A stretch of DNA of 64,000 bases from Bettongia penicillata ogilbyi (GCA_023548195.1 JAJHZJ010000575.1:685454-749453), one strand, 5' to 3'; counted from the first letter of the stretch, positions 11,469-21,835 are shown. Made by a program: numbers and translations. Notes: generated by a model from the sequence alone, not told the origin.

Positions 11469-11908
11469 TGGAGCAGAAAGACTCACGTATGCTAGCTCCG
11501 AATCCACAGTCCATAAATTTCCTGTAAAAAGAACTCCCCACAAATTCTGGAGCAGTACAAGTCGTGCAGAAACACAGCAGAAGAGATTTCCATGCCAGAG
11601 AGCCCCGGAAAGCCGTCCCCAGGGGTCCACAGTGCTCCAGACAGCAGAACCCACTCCAGCCCAGCCCTGGCTGTGCAGCCCCAGAGGAGCAGACCCAAGC
11701 AGGCTTCAGGGACAGAACCTCCGGCAGCCGTGAGGGTCCCTCCGCCCACAGGCACTCCAGGTAAGTGAGAGAGACTTCTGGGCTGGCCGAGAGGGGTCTA
11801 GGGTGTCTCCATAACTCAGGTCCCTTTGGGAGGCAGCGGCAGAAGAAGCGGCAGAGGCAGTGGTGGCAGAACTCCCAGAGCAGCAGGCAGGAGCTCAGGG
11901 CCATTGCG

Positions 11909-12027
11909 TAAAGCCCCTGAGGGAACTGAGCCTGGGAGACTGCCCTGCCCCCACCTGCTCCATTACTGAAGGTTTCTGCATAAAGCCCCTGAGGGACCTG
12001 AGCCTGGAAGGCGGCCCTGCCCCCACC
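11909..12027 (+). repeat. Monomer-like internal repeat in HAL1 5' UTR
   Basis: Two units starting at 11909 and 11981 share taaagcccctgaggga, a ctgagcctgg segment and a ccctgcccccacc end, giving a 72-base period. Mouse L1 promoters are built of tandem monomers; whether these units act as promoter monomers is unknown. Confidence 0.75.
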
Positions 12028-12188
12028 CAAGCACCAGAACCTAAATTCACATTGAATAGAAGCTGCTCCCACCATGGATAGCCTTGAGACTAGGAAGCAG
12101 CATTTGAATCTCAGACTCCAAGCACTAGCTGGGCAGATCTAGGCAGGGGTGGAGAGGAATCTCACAAGCCAAGCAACTAGCTGGGAAA

Positions 12189-13290
12189 ATGCCCAGAAAA
12201 GGGAAGAAAAATAAGACCATAGAGAGCTACTTTCTTGGGGAAGAGATGTTCCTTCCTCCCTTCATTTCTGATGAGGAAGTACAATGCTTGCCATCAGGGA
12301 AAGACGTGGAGGTCAGGGCCTCTCTATCCCAGACATCCGAGGTGGATGTCTGGTGGGCTCATGCCATGGAAAAGCTCAAAAAGGATTTTGAAAATCAAGT
12401 TAGACAGGTGGAGGAAAAACTGGGAAGAGAAATGAGAGAGATGCAAAAAAAGCATGAAAAATGGGTCAATACCTTGCTAAAGGAGACCCAACAAAATGCT
12501 GAAGAAAATAACACCTTGAAAAATAGGCTAACTCAATTGGCAAAAGAGGTTCAAAAAGCCAATGAGGAGAAGAATGCTTTCAAAAGCAGAATTACATAAA
12601 TGGAAAAAGAGGTTCAAAAGCTCACTCAAGAAAATAGTTTTCTCAAGATTAGAATGGAACAGATGGAGTCTAATGACTTTCTGAGAAACCAAGAAATCAC
12701 AAAACAAAACCAAAAGAATGAAAAAATGGAAGAGAATGTGAAATATCTCATGGAAAAAATAACTGACCTGGAAAATAGATCCAGGAGAGACAATTTAAAA
12801 ATTATGGGACTACCTGAAAGCCATGATCCAAAAAAGAGCCTAGACATCATCTTTCATGAAATGATCAAGGAAAACTGCCCTGAGATTCTAGAACCAGAGG
12901 GCAAAATAAGTATTGAAGGAATCCATCAATCACTACCTGAAAGAGATCCAAAAAGAGAACCTCCTAGGAACGTTGTGGCCAAATTCCAGAATTCCCAGGT
13001 CAAGGAGAAAATATTACAAGCAGCTAGAAAGAAACAATTCCAGTACTGTGGAAATACAATCGGGATAACACAAGATCTAGCAGCTTCTACATTAAGGGAT
13101 TGAAGGGTGTGGAATAGGATATTCCAGAAGTCAAAGGAACTAGGACTCAAACCAAGAATCACCTACCCAGCAAAACTGAGTATAATACTTCAGGGGAAAA
13201 TGGTCTTTCATTGAAACAGAGGACTTTCAAGCATTCTTGATGAAAAGACCAGAGCTGAAAAGAAAATTTGACTTTCAAACACAAGAATGA
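12189..13290 (+). pseudogene. HAL1 ORF1 (RNA-binding coiled-coil protein), nearly intact
   Basis: Encodes the L1-type ORF1 protein, a cytoplasmic trimeric RNA-binding chaperone that coats element RNA. Start codon 12189 (MPRKGKKNKT) is the conserved one after the 5' UTR. Rough layout: acidic/variable N-terminus 1-58; coiled coil 59-185 with heptads rich in Lys, Glu and Leu; RRM from about 193 (DLENRSRRDNLKIMGLPES) to 260; C-terminal domain from about 258 (RNVVAKFQNSQVKEKILQA), including YCGNTIGITQDLAAS. About 367 codons against 338 in human ORF1p. Three lesions: a TAA at 12597-12599 where copy 3 has Gln, a TGA at 13101-13103 where a CGA Arg is likely ancestral, and a one-base frameshift near 13195. 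The frame otherwise stays open to the TGA at 13288-13290. Confidence 0.92.
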
Positions 13291-13424
13291 GAAGAAGCAT
13301 GAAAAATAAACAGTAAAGAGAAGTCATAAGGGACTTACCAAAGGTGAACTGTTTACATTCCTACATGGAAAGACAATATTTGTAACTCTAAAAACGTTTC
13401 AGTGTCTGGGTAGTTGGGGGCATT

Positions 13425-13495
13425 ACACACAGACATACGCACACACGTACATGCATGCACACACACACACATACACACATGCACGCACACACAGA
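13425..13495. repeat. CA microsatellite in HAL1 3' UTR
   Basis: Imperfect (CA)n with acgcacacacgtac-type interruptions. Equivalent TG/CA tracts occur at the same place in the other HAL1 copies. Confidence 0.92.
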
Positions 13496-14010
13496 GACAG
13501 AGAGCACAGAGTGAATTGAATAGGATGGGACCATATCTTAAAGAAATTAAGGTAAATGGTGAGAGAGAAATATAGTGGGAGGAGAGAGGGTGAAATGGAA
13601 TGGGGTAAATTATCTCTCATAGAAGAGGTAAGCAGGAGACTTTTTAGTGGAGGGAAAAAGAGAAGAGATGAGAAAAAAAATGAAGTTTACCTTCATCACA
13701 TTCGACTAAAGGAAGGAGTAAAACGCACATACATTTTGGTATGAAAACCTATCTTACAGTACAGGAAAGTGGGGGAGAAGGAGATAAGCAGGGAGGGAGG
13801 GATGATAGAAGGGAGGACAATGGGAGAAGGGAGCAATTCGAAATCAACACTCAGGGAGGGACAGGATCAAAAGACAGAATAGGAACAATGGGGGGCAAAA
13901 TAGGATGGAGGGAAATACAGTTAGTCTTACACAATATGACTATTATCGAAGTCATTTGCAAAACTACACAGATAGGACCTATATTGAATTGCCTGCCTTC
14001 CCAAAGGGAA

Positions 14011-14035
14011 TGGGTGGGGAGGGAGGGATGGGGAG
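14011..14035 (+). other. G-quadruplex-forming purine tract in HAL1 3' UTR
   Basis: Five G-runs of 3-4 separated by one or two bases. A second G-rich tract lies at 14228-14257. L1 3' UTRs in several mammals carry a similar G-rich polypurine motif; its role is uncertain. Confidence 0.75.
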
Positions 14036-14347
14036 AATTTGGAACTCAAGGTTTTAGGAACAACAATTGAGTATTGTTCTTGCTACTAGGAAATAAGAAA
14101 TACAGTTAATGGGGAATAGAAAGTCATCTGGCCCTACAGGACAAAAGAGAAGATGGGGACAAGAGAAGGGAGGGATGATAGAAGAGAGGGCAGATTGGTG
14201 ATAGGGAAAGTTAGAATGCTCGGTGTATTGGGGTGGGGGGAGGGGAGAAATAGGGAGAAAATTTGGAACCCAAAATTTTGTGAAAAATGAATGTAAAAAG
14301 TTAAATAAATAAATTTATATTTACCAAAAAAAATAAATAAATAAAAA

Positions 14348-14362
14348 AAGAATAAACCATTG
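14348..14362 (+). repeat. Target-site duplication, right (HAL1 copy 2)
   Basis: Perfect repeat of aagaataaaccattg at 11433-11447. Confidence 0.95.
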
Positions 14363-15963
14363 CTTTGCTTTGCCAAGGGAAAGAACAAAAGGCTCTATAT
14401 ATTTGAGGGTTATCAATATCATCACAACCCCAAACATTTTGAGGTAAAGTTCTTTAATTTTTTAATGTATTTTATGTTTATCTTCTTATATTTATATTTT
14501 TTATGTTTTTTCTATGAGTACTTGCTCTATCTAAGCAATGTGCATAGAGATGTGGACTATGCCTTGGATTTCATTGATATAGAGAACTCCTGGATGAGCA
14601 AAGTCTCTTTATCAATTCAAGTCTACTCCTTAGTCCCTCATTGCCTTAGAGAGTTGTCTTGTGTGCCAAGAGATTGGTGACTTGCCCAGGTTCACACAGT
14701 CAATAGATTTTGGAGATACAACTTTAACCCAGAGTGTCCCGGTTGCAAGACAATTTCTCTACCTACCCCCATCCCACACTGTTTCCTAGGCACTAGAGAC
14801 AGAAACCCCAAAGTGTCAGAGTAACATCTCAACACACTTAAATGGATCTAAACCTTTGTCATCAGAACCTTAGGAAGAAAAGTGCCTTATATTGAGGCAC
14901 AATTGGTACAAAAATAGTCAGCAGGAAGAAACTGTAATTGACTCAAAAAAAGCACCTTACATTTGTAGAAGTGGACTGATGACTGAATTGATGAAGAATG
15001 ATTTGATTTTCTTTTTGTTTTTGGTATTTTGGGGGGGCAGGGAATACATTTTTGAAATCAGAATTCTTTACCATACATTATATGAAGAAATATCATCCAT
15101 TAATTGGTTAGACACAGTTATACAAGCTTTTTAGCGGGAGGATTATAGCAATACAATATAGTGCTATGATCTAGTTAATGGAGAGCTAAGACTGATCATC
15201 TCTTGCCTTTATTCCTCTATCACCTGAAGACTTAGACTGTATCTTTCTTTTTCTCAACGTCTCTTTTAACTTAAAAAACCCACTCCATTTTGTTTGAATG
15301 GAAAACTCACCTTTTCTTTTAAAGGTTTGGGAGAGTAGAAAGGTCATGCAAATTTTTTTGACTCACTATAACCTTTATGAAAGATTCTCTTCTATCTTTA
15401 ATGACATATTTTTAGATGTTGTTCAGTCTAAGAGGACTAATTCTGAATAAGATGAGACAGATAATGACTACAAGAATAGCAAAATCACAGCCTTCTGGAG
15501 ACAGAGAATGAGGACCAAGTACAATGTTAGGAAAGCATACCTAGGATGCATGAACATAAGAGACTTTTACAGCAAATCTTGTTAGAAAACAGCATAATTA
15601 GCAATGACTTTCTCATTTGACTTTACTTGGGCTAAATAACTATATTTTGCAACATGTGAAAGAGAGGCAGTTTTCTTTTTACCATAATGGAATGATTTTA
15701 TTAAGTTGAGGAATCCATTTTATGCACAGAACCATATGTTCTCAACTAAATATGATTGCACCACTTGTACAGGTCTATAATAAAATAGAGACAGAATGTG
15801 TACTTCTGGACTGAGAATCAGGGAGAATGCAGTTTCAGATCCCACTTTGTCTATATCTCCCTACACTTCGTTACCAAGTCATAGATGGATTGTTATCTTT
15901 ATTGACAGAAAAACTTCTCACAGTTGGTTTCATATACTGGAAAAAAATTCACATATTCATAAA
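14363..15963. other. Spacer between the two convergent HAL1 elements
   Basis: About 1.6 kb of older sequence. A MIR-type fragment on the minus strand lies near 14670-14770 (ggtgacttgcccaggttcac) and a weak SINE head near 15783-15870 on the plus strand. No coding signal; the frames at 14360-14680 and 14892-15134 look like chance. Confidence 0.55.
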
Positions 15964-15979
15964 CATAGTATCCATTCTT
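15964..15979 (+). repeat. Target-site duplication, left (HAL1 copy 3)
   Basis: catagtatccattctt, repeated perfectly at 18758-18773. Confidence 0.95.
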
Positions 15980-16799
15980 TTTTTTAATATAAATTTATTT
16001 ATTTAACTTTTTACATTCATTTTCACAAAATTTTGGGTTTCAAATTTTCTCTCCATTTTTCCCCTCCTCCACCCCAATACACTGAGCATTCTAATTTCCA
16101 TTATTACCAATCTGCCCTCTCTTCTATCATCCCTCCCTTCCCTTGTCCCCATCAACTCCTTTGTCCTGTAGGGCCAGATAAATTCTATTCCCCATTACCT
16201 GTATTTCTTATTTCCTAGTAAAAAGAACAATACTCAACAGTTGTTCCTAAAACTTTGAGTTCCAAATTCTTCCCATCCCTCCCTCCCCACCCATTCCCTT
16301 TGGGAAGGCAGGCAATTCAATATAGACCATATCTGTGTAGTTTTGCAAATGACTTCAATAATAGTCATGTTGTGTAAGACTAACTATATTTCCCTCCATC
16401 CTATCCTGCCCCCCATTGCTTCTATTCTCCCTTTTGATCGGGTCCCTCCCTGAGTGTTGACTTCAAATTTCTCCCTCCTCCCATTGCCTTCCCTACCATC
16501 ATTCCCCCACCCTGCTTATCTCCTTCTCTCCCACTTTTCTGTATTGTAAGATAGGTTTTCACACCAAAAAGAGTGTGCATTTTATTCCTTCCTTTAGTCG
16601 AATGTGATGAGGGTAAACTTCATGTTTTTTTCTCAGCTCTCCTCTTTTTCCCTCCACTAAAAAGTCTCCTGCTTACCTCTTCTATGAGAGAAAATTTGCC
16701 CCATTCCAATTCACCCTCTCTCCTCCCACTACATTTCTCTCTCACCATTTACCTTAATTTCTTTTAAGATATGGTCCCATCCTATTCAATTCACTCTGT

Positions 16800-16880
16800 G
16801 CTCTCTGTCTCTGTGTGTGCGTGCATGTGTGTATATGTGTGTGCATGCATGTACGTGTGTGTGTATATGTGTGTGTTATC
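16800..16880. repeat. TG microsatellite in HAL1 3' UTR
   Basis: Imperfect (TG)n, complementary in position and content to 13425-13495. Confidence 0.9.
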
Positions 16881-17011
16881 CCATCAACTACCCAGACACT
16901 GAAAAGTTTCAAGAGTTATAAATATTGTCTTTCCATGTAGGAACGGAAAGAGTTCACCTTTGGTAAGTCCCTTATGACTTCTCTTTACTGTTTGCTTTTT
17001 CATGCTTCTTC

Positions 17012-18110
17012 TCATTCTTGTGTTTGAAAGTCAAATTTTCTTTTCAGTTCTGGTCTTTTTATCAAGAATGCTTGAAAGTCCTCTGTTTCATTGAAAGACC
17101 ATTTTTCCCCCTGAAGTATTATACTCAGTTTTGCTGGGTAGGTGATTCTTGGTTTGAGTCCTAGTTCCTTTGACTTCTGGAATATCCTATTCCATGCCCT
17201 TCGATCCCTTTATGTAGAAGCTGCTAGACCTTGTGTTATCCTGATTGTATTTCCACAATACTGGAATTGTTTCTAGCTGCTTGCAATATTTTCTCCTTGA
17301 CCTGGGAATTCTGGAATTTGGCCACAATGTTCCTAGGAGTTTCTGTTTTTGGATCTCTTTCAGGTGGTGTTTGTTGGAATCCTTGAATACTTATTTTTCC
17401 CTCTGGTTCTAGAATCTCAGGGCAGTTTTCCTTGATCATTTCATGAAAGATTATGACTGGGCTCTTTTTTGGATCATGGCTTTCAGGTAGTCCCATAATT
17501 TTTAAATTGTCTCTCCTGGATCTATTTTCCAGGTCAGTTGTTTTTCCAATGAGATATTTCACATTCTCTTCCATTTTTTCATTCTTTTGGTTTTGTTTGG
17601 TGATTTCTTGGTTTCTCAGAAAGTCATTAGACTCCATCTGTTCCATTCTAATTTTGAGAGAACTATTTTCTTCAGTGAGATTTTGAACCTCTTTTTCCAT
17701 TTGGCTAATTTTGCTTTTGAAAGCATTCTTGTCCTCATTGGCTTTTTGAACCTCTTTTGCCAATTGAGTTAGCCTATTTTTCAAGGTGTTATTTTCTTCA
17801 GCATTTTTTTGGTCTCCTTTACCAAGGTATTGACCCATTTTTCATGCTTTTCTTGCATCTCTCTCATTTCTCTTCCCAGTTTTTCTTCCACCTGTCTAGC
17901 TTGATTTTCAAAATCCTTTTTGAGCTCTTCCATGGCCTGAGCCCATTGGATATCTATTTTGGATATTTGGGATATAGAGGCCTAGACTTCTATGTCTTTC
18001 CCTGATGGTAAGCATTGTTTTTCCTCATCAGAAAGGAAAGGAGGAAACATCTGTTCACCAAGAAAGTAACCTTCTATGATCTTATTTTTTTTTCCCCCTT
18101 TTCTGGGCAT
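17012..18110 (-). pseudogene. HAL1 ORF1, broken by frameshifts
   Basis: Same protein family and layout as the frame at 12189-13290. Start codon is the ATG read from 18110. The longest open part (17236-17838) covers the coiled coil, the RRM (DLENRSRRDNLKIMGLPES at about 17480-17535) and much of the C-terminal domain. At this copy the residue that is a stop at 12597 in copy 2 is Gln. Frameshifts near 17810, at the start of the coiled coil, and near 17268, where a four-base deletion in a run of A (AARKK region) truncates the C-terminal domain, prevent full-length translation. Confidence 0.9.
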
Positions 18111-18757
18111 TTTTGCAGCCAGTTACTTGACTTCTGAGATTCCTCTCCATCCCCACCTCACTTCCAGATCTGCCCAGCTGGTGCTTGGGGTCTGAGATTC
18201 AAATGCTGCTCCCTAGCCTCAGGGTTTTAAACGGCAGGCTGGCTGCTATTCAGGGTAGGATTAAATTCAGGTTCTCAGGTGGAGGCAGGGCCACCTCCCA
18301 AGCTCAGTTCCCTCAGGGGGTTTATGAGGAGACCTTCAGTAATATATCCGAGCTCCTGCCTTCTTTGGGAGCTCCTGTCCACTGCTTTCCACCAGTGCTG
18401 CCTCCTGAGGGGGCCTGAGTTATGGAGACACCCCGCTCCCCTCTCGGCCAGCCCAGAAGGCTCTCTCACTGACCTGTATGCCTGTGCGTTGAGGGACCTT
18501 CGTGGCCACTGGAAATTCCATCCCTGAAGCCTGCTTGGATCTGCTCCTCTCAGGCTGTGTGGCCAGGGCAGGGCTGGGCTCTGCTCCGGGTCTGGTGCAC
18601 GATGGACCTTTGGGGTCAATTTTTGAGAGGTCTCTGGAACAGAAATCTCCTCCACTCCATTGCTGTGCAGCTTACACTGCTCCAGAATTTGTTGGGAGTT
18701 CCTCTTCAGAGGTAGCATATATGAATCTTTCTACTCCACCATCTTGGCTCCTCCCTC

Positions 18758-18773
18758 CATAGTATCCATTCTT
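18758..18773 (+). repeat. Target-site duplication, right (HAL1 copy 3)
   Basis: Perfect repeat of 15964-15979. Confidence 0.95.
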
Positions 18774-19751
18774 ATGTATGAGAAGGTAGAATAAGAATAA
18801 GAATTGCTTCCCAGTGATTACTTTTGTACTTTTTTTTTTTTTTTGATGCATCTGGGAACTAAAAGATGTGACCATTCCAACCAATGCTGCAGATTACCAT
18901 ACATCCATATCTCATCATTTTGTGTGACTCTTGTCAATACTCTCCCAGAAATTCATCCTGCAACAGTTCACCTGCTTGAGCTGGAGGCCTTTTCTAGGTC
19001 TTATATTGCCTGAGTGTGAGTGCCCTGCTGTTGATGCCCATCTATAGCTTTCCCTCCTTCTACAAGAGCACAATATCTCCTTTTTCTGGTCATGAATATA
19101 CATTAATAGAGTAAGGCTCAATGCTTGAGTACATTCTTAATATTGGGTAATGTCAAATAAAGATTGGTTTCCCTGGAATAATTTATTTTATTGACGTAGA
19201 TAAAATAAAGCATAGAGAATATTTGTTATAGGATATTTGGCCTGAAAATCACAATGAATGGTCCTAATACCCAGTTAGCATTGTAGCCTGTCTATGGCAT
19301 TTCTCAGTCAAAGCTGGTTCTTTCTCTCCTTTTACTTTTTTCTAAACTATTGTTGTAAAGGAAAAAAATCGTATCTATCTCCCTATTCCCTAGTACCATT
19401 GGCCTGCCTGCCATTTTCTAGTTCTCCCTCACCAGTTATTCTGTTCCTTGAAGAAAGAAGAAAGATGGCAGGAAGACAACAATTAAGAGACTTCACGGAA
19501 ATGAGACATGAGATTAGAGATATACAGTGCAACAGTCAATTCAACAAGTATTTACTAAATGCTTACACACCTTTGTTTATCTTTATAGTAAGTGCTTATA
19601 AGGTAAGACTTTTGTTGAGGAGGGTTGTTGTAATTCAGTGATAGTGATACAAAAATGCCACAGAAATGGATGCCAAGGAAACATTTACAAATACATAGAA
19701 GAGGGAAGACAGAACAAGGGGTAGAAAATGACAGAAATGTTGCTACTACCA
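18774..19751. other. No recognised feature
   Basis: Unique-looking sequence with a T-run at 18831-18844. A 115-codon frame at 19294-19641 shows no family resemblance. Confidence 0.4.
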
Positions 19752-19895
<144 letters not shown>

Positions 19896-19944
19896 ATTGA
19901 TGGTTTTATATGTAATTCTCTTTCTCTCCTTATATGGAAATGTC

Positions 19945-20300
19945 AATGACTCATTATACATTTCTTAAGCCCCTGCTATGTGCTAGGTACTGTACAAAGT
20001 GCTGGGGATATAAAGAAAGCAAAACATAGTCTCTACTCTCAAGCACCTCACAGTTTAGTGGAGGAGACATGGAAACAGTTCTATATAAATATGCTATAGA
20101 CAGGAAAAGTTGGAAATAATCAACAGAGGGAAGGCATTCAAATTACAGGGGCTTGGGAAAGCCTTCTTGTAGAGGGTGGGACTTTAGCTGAGACTTGAAA
20201 GGTGCTAGGGAAGGCAGGAGGCAACAATGAGGAGGAAGAGAATGCCAGACATAGGGAACAGTGAAGTTGTTCAGTCAGTGAAACTTCTCAGTGAAAAATG
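19945..20300 (-). mobile_element. L2 LINE 3' region
   Basis: Complement of L2: cctgctatgtgctaggtact, then gtgctggggatataaagaaa, then a degenerate series through aaagccttcttgtagagggt and gagacttgaaaggtgctagg. 5'-truncated and non-coding. Confidence 0.75.
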
Positions 20301-20611
20301 GTACTGTTTGTTGATGATTGTCAAGTTTATATTAAGAAAATAAAATAAAAAGGAAAAAATATTCCAGGTCACTCTGCCAGGTGCAATAATGAGACAATCA
20401 GACTTTGAATATATTGTCATTATTCATTGTACTTTTGCAGGGGTAGGGGACATAGGTTTACGATTTTGTTGACCTAGACAACTCTCAGAGAGGCTACTCT
20501 GTCAATGCAGATTAATCCTCTTCTGAAATTTGTAGTCTTAGAGAACAGTTTAGGACCCTGATTAGTTAAACATGAAGGACCAACAAAAACCTTTTATGAG
20601 AAATTCCTCCT

Positions 20612-20675
20612 CAGATGATTTAGATTTGGAAGGGATCTGAGAGACCACTGAGTCCAACTCCTTCATTTTAGAGAT
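20612..20675 (-). mobile_element. MIR-type SINE, left piece, split by LTR
   Basis: The gatttggaagggatctgaga start and agtccaactccttcatttta segment are the 3' half of a MIR-type SINE on the minus strand. It resumes without loss at 21231. Confidence 0.8.
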
Positions 20676-21230
20676 TGTAGCAGCAAGGGCCCTGAAACAT
20701 CCAGGATGGCCTGCTACCACAGGTGCTCAGATTTGCTTTTCTAAAAGGAAATCAATTTTTCAGGGATCAACAATCTTCTTTAATCACATATACTAATAGA
20801 GAAAATACACACACAGAAACAAAGACCAATACACAGGGTTTCTAACTATCCCACCATAAGCAATGCATACATCACAGATCAACAGACAGATTCAACTATG
20901 ACCATTACATACATACATACATAGTTACCAGAGAGAGAAGCACCAACATCTGGGTTTTCAAAGCTGAGTGGCCTCCCTAATGGCTACCCAGAGTCTCATC
21001 TGGCAGATGACCTTTCTTCCAAAGAGTAAACCCCCAAAGTACAACCTCACCTCAGAGTATATATGCACTTTTCAGAGCCAGAGGGCATCTTGACACGTGA
21101 CCCAGTGCCTCATTACAAATTAACAAAAGGTGTTGGACTTCCTACAAAACAAACCTCCTCTAATCAAGCTTCCCTTCATGGGCTCCACCTGAGGGCTATC
21201 AATGGGTGGGAAACATTTTTAACTCTTACA
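20676..21230. mobile_element. Probable solo LTR of an endogenous retrovirus
   Basis: A 555-base block with retroviral-type ends (5' TG at 20676, 3' CA at 21229-21230), flanked by a 5-base direct repeat gagat (20671-20675 and 21231-21235). Removing it rejoins a MIR-type SINE seamlessly, which proves a later insertion. A tatatatgc box at about 21058-21066 could be a TATA element if the LTR reads plus. There is no internal retroviral coding sequence, as expected after LTR-LTR recombination. Family not identified; a 5-base duplication fits ERVL or ERV1-type elements. Confidence 0.75.
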
Positions 21231-21330
21231 GAGATGAAGAAACTGAAGCTCAGGGCTTCACAGCTAGAAAATGTCTCTAGCTGGTTTCATACTTAGGACT
21301 TCTTGACTTTAAGTGCAGGATTCTAAGTAC
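21231..21330 (-). mobile_element. MIR-type SINE, right piece, after LTR
   Basis: Continues from 20675: gagatgaagaaactgaagct, then ttcacagctagaaaatgtct and acttcttgactttaagtgca. Confidence 0.8.
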
Positions 21331-21356
21331 CCCACCATCCTGTCTCTCATTTGTCT

Positions 21357-21357
21357 G

Positions 21358-21408
<51 letters not shown>

Positions 21409-21420
21409 ATCTATCTAGCT
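21357..21420. repeat. (TCTA)n microsatellite
   Basis: About 14 tetranucleotide units, followed by a degenerate tagctagc end. A short L2/MIR 3' terminus (cacagtaggagcttaatgca) follows at about 21460-21530. Confidence 0.97.
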
Positions 21421-21714
21421 AGCTATCCTACCATTTCCCCAACCTCCCTGCCCCCCCCAGTAGAATGCATAGAACACTATCTGACCCACAGTAGGAGCTT
21501 AATGCATTCTAGTTTAATTGAATTGCATTAGCATCCTACTTTCACATAACAATCACATACCAACTGTATGACATAGAAATATGCCCTCTTTTTTCTCCTA
21601 TTCAAATACATATTATCCCTTTCTTTTATGCAGTTACATACAGGTACCTAAACAAACATACAGTATATCTCACTGACATGTTACTTAAAGCACTTAATCA
21701 TACAAACCTCTTGA

Positions 21715-21835
21715 CTGCTGGTCCAGAGCTAGAAGTGACCTTAGGGCTCATCATGCTGAATCATCTCTGGGTTTGTGCATCTAATCCCCTCCATTGACAA
21801 GGACAGGCTGGGTCCCAGAAGGTACCCTTCACGGT
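21715..21835 (-). mobile_element. MIR-type SINE fragment
   Basis: The ccagagctagaagtgacctt start with a degenerate ccctccattgacaaggacag is the complement of a MIR-type core. Confidence 0.55.

Larger units (their letters stand above)
11448..14347 (+). mobile_element. Full-length HAL1 (half-L1) retrotransposon, copy 2
   Basis: A complete 2.9 kb element: 5' UTR 11448-12188, ORF1 12189-13290, 3' UTR 13291 to an A-rich (aaataaataaataaa) end at 14347. No ORF2 (endonuclease/reverse transcriptase) lies anywhere between, which defines HAL1; such elements are thought to borrow the L1 ORF2 protein. The 5' terminus has agaggagccaagatgg (11453-11468), as in L1. The 3' UTR has a CA microsatellite (13425-13495) and two G-rich purine tracts (14011-14035, 14228-14257), each followed by an aatttggaac motif. 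Perfect 15 bp target-site duplications suggest a fairly recent insertion. Confidence 0.93.
15980..18757 (-). mobile_element. Full-length HAL1 retrotransposon, copy 3
   Basis: Complete 2.78 kb element on the minus strand. Its 5' end is at 18757 (ggagggaggagccaagatgg on the minus strand), the 5' UTR spans 18111-18757, ORF1 17012-18110, and the 3' UTR 15980-17011, ending in T-rich sequence (the complement of the A-rich tail). It has the same 3' UTR landmarks as copy 2: a TG/CA tract at 16800-16880 and C-rich strands at 16060-16080 and 16271-16297. Perfect 16 bp target-site duplications. It is closely related to copy 2 along its whole length but inserted independently, since the duplications differ. 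Confidence 0.93.

Noticed and set aside
11290..12075. Longest open frame in the window (261 codons, minus strand) as a host gene
   Set aside because: It lies antisense to the HAL1 5' UTR, contains internal repeats that mirror the UTR repeats, and runs into flanking DNA without a recognisable domain.
21357..21420. Regular spacing suggesting a CRISPR-like array
   Set aside because: A plain (TCTA)n microsatellite with no spacers, in a vertebrate genome.
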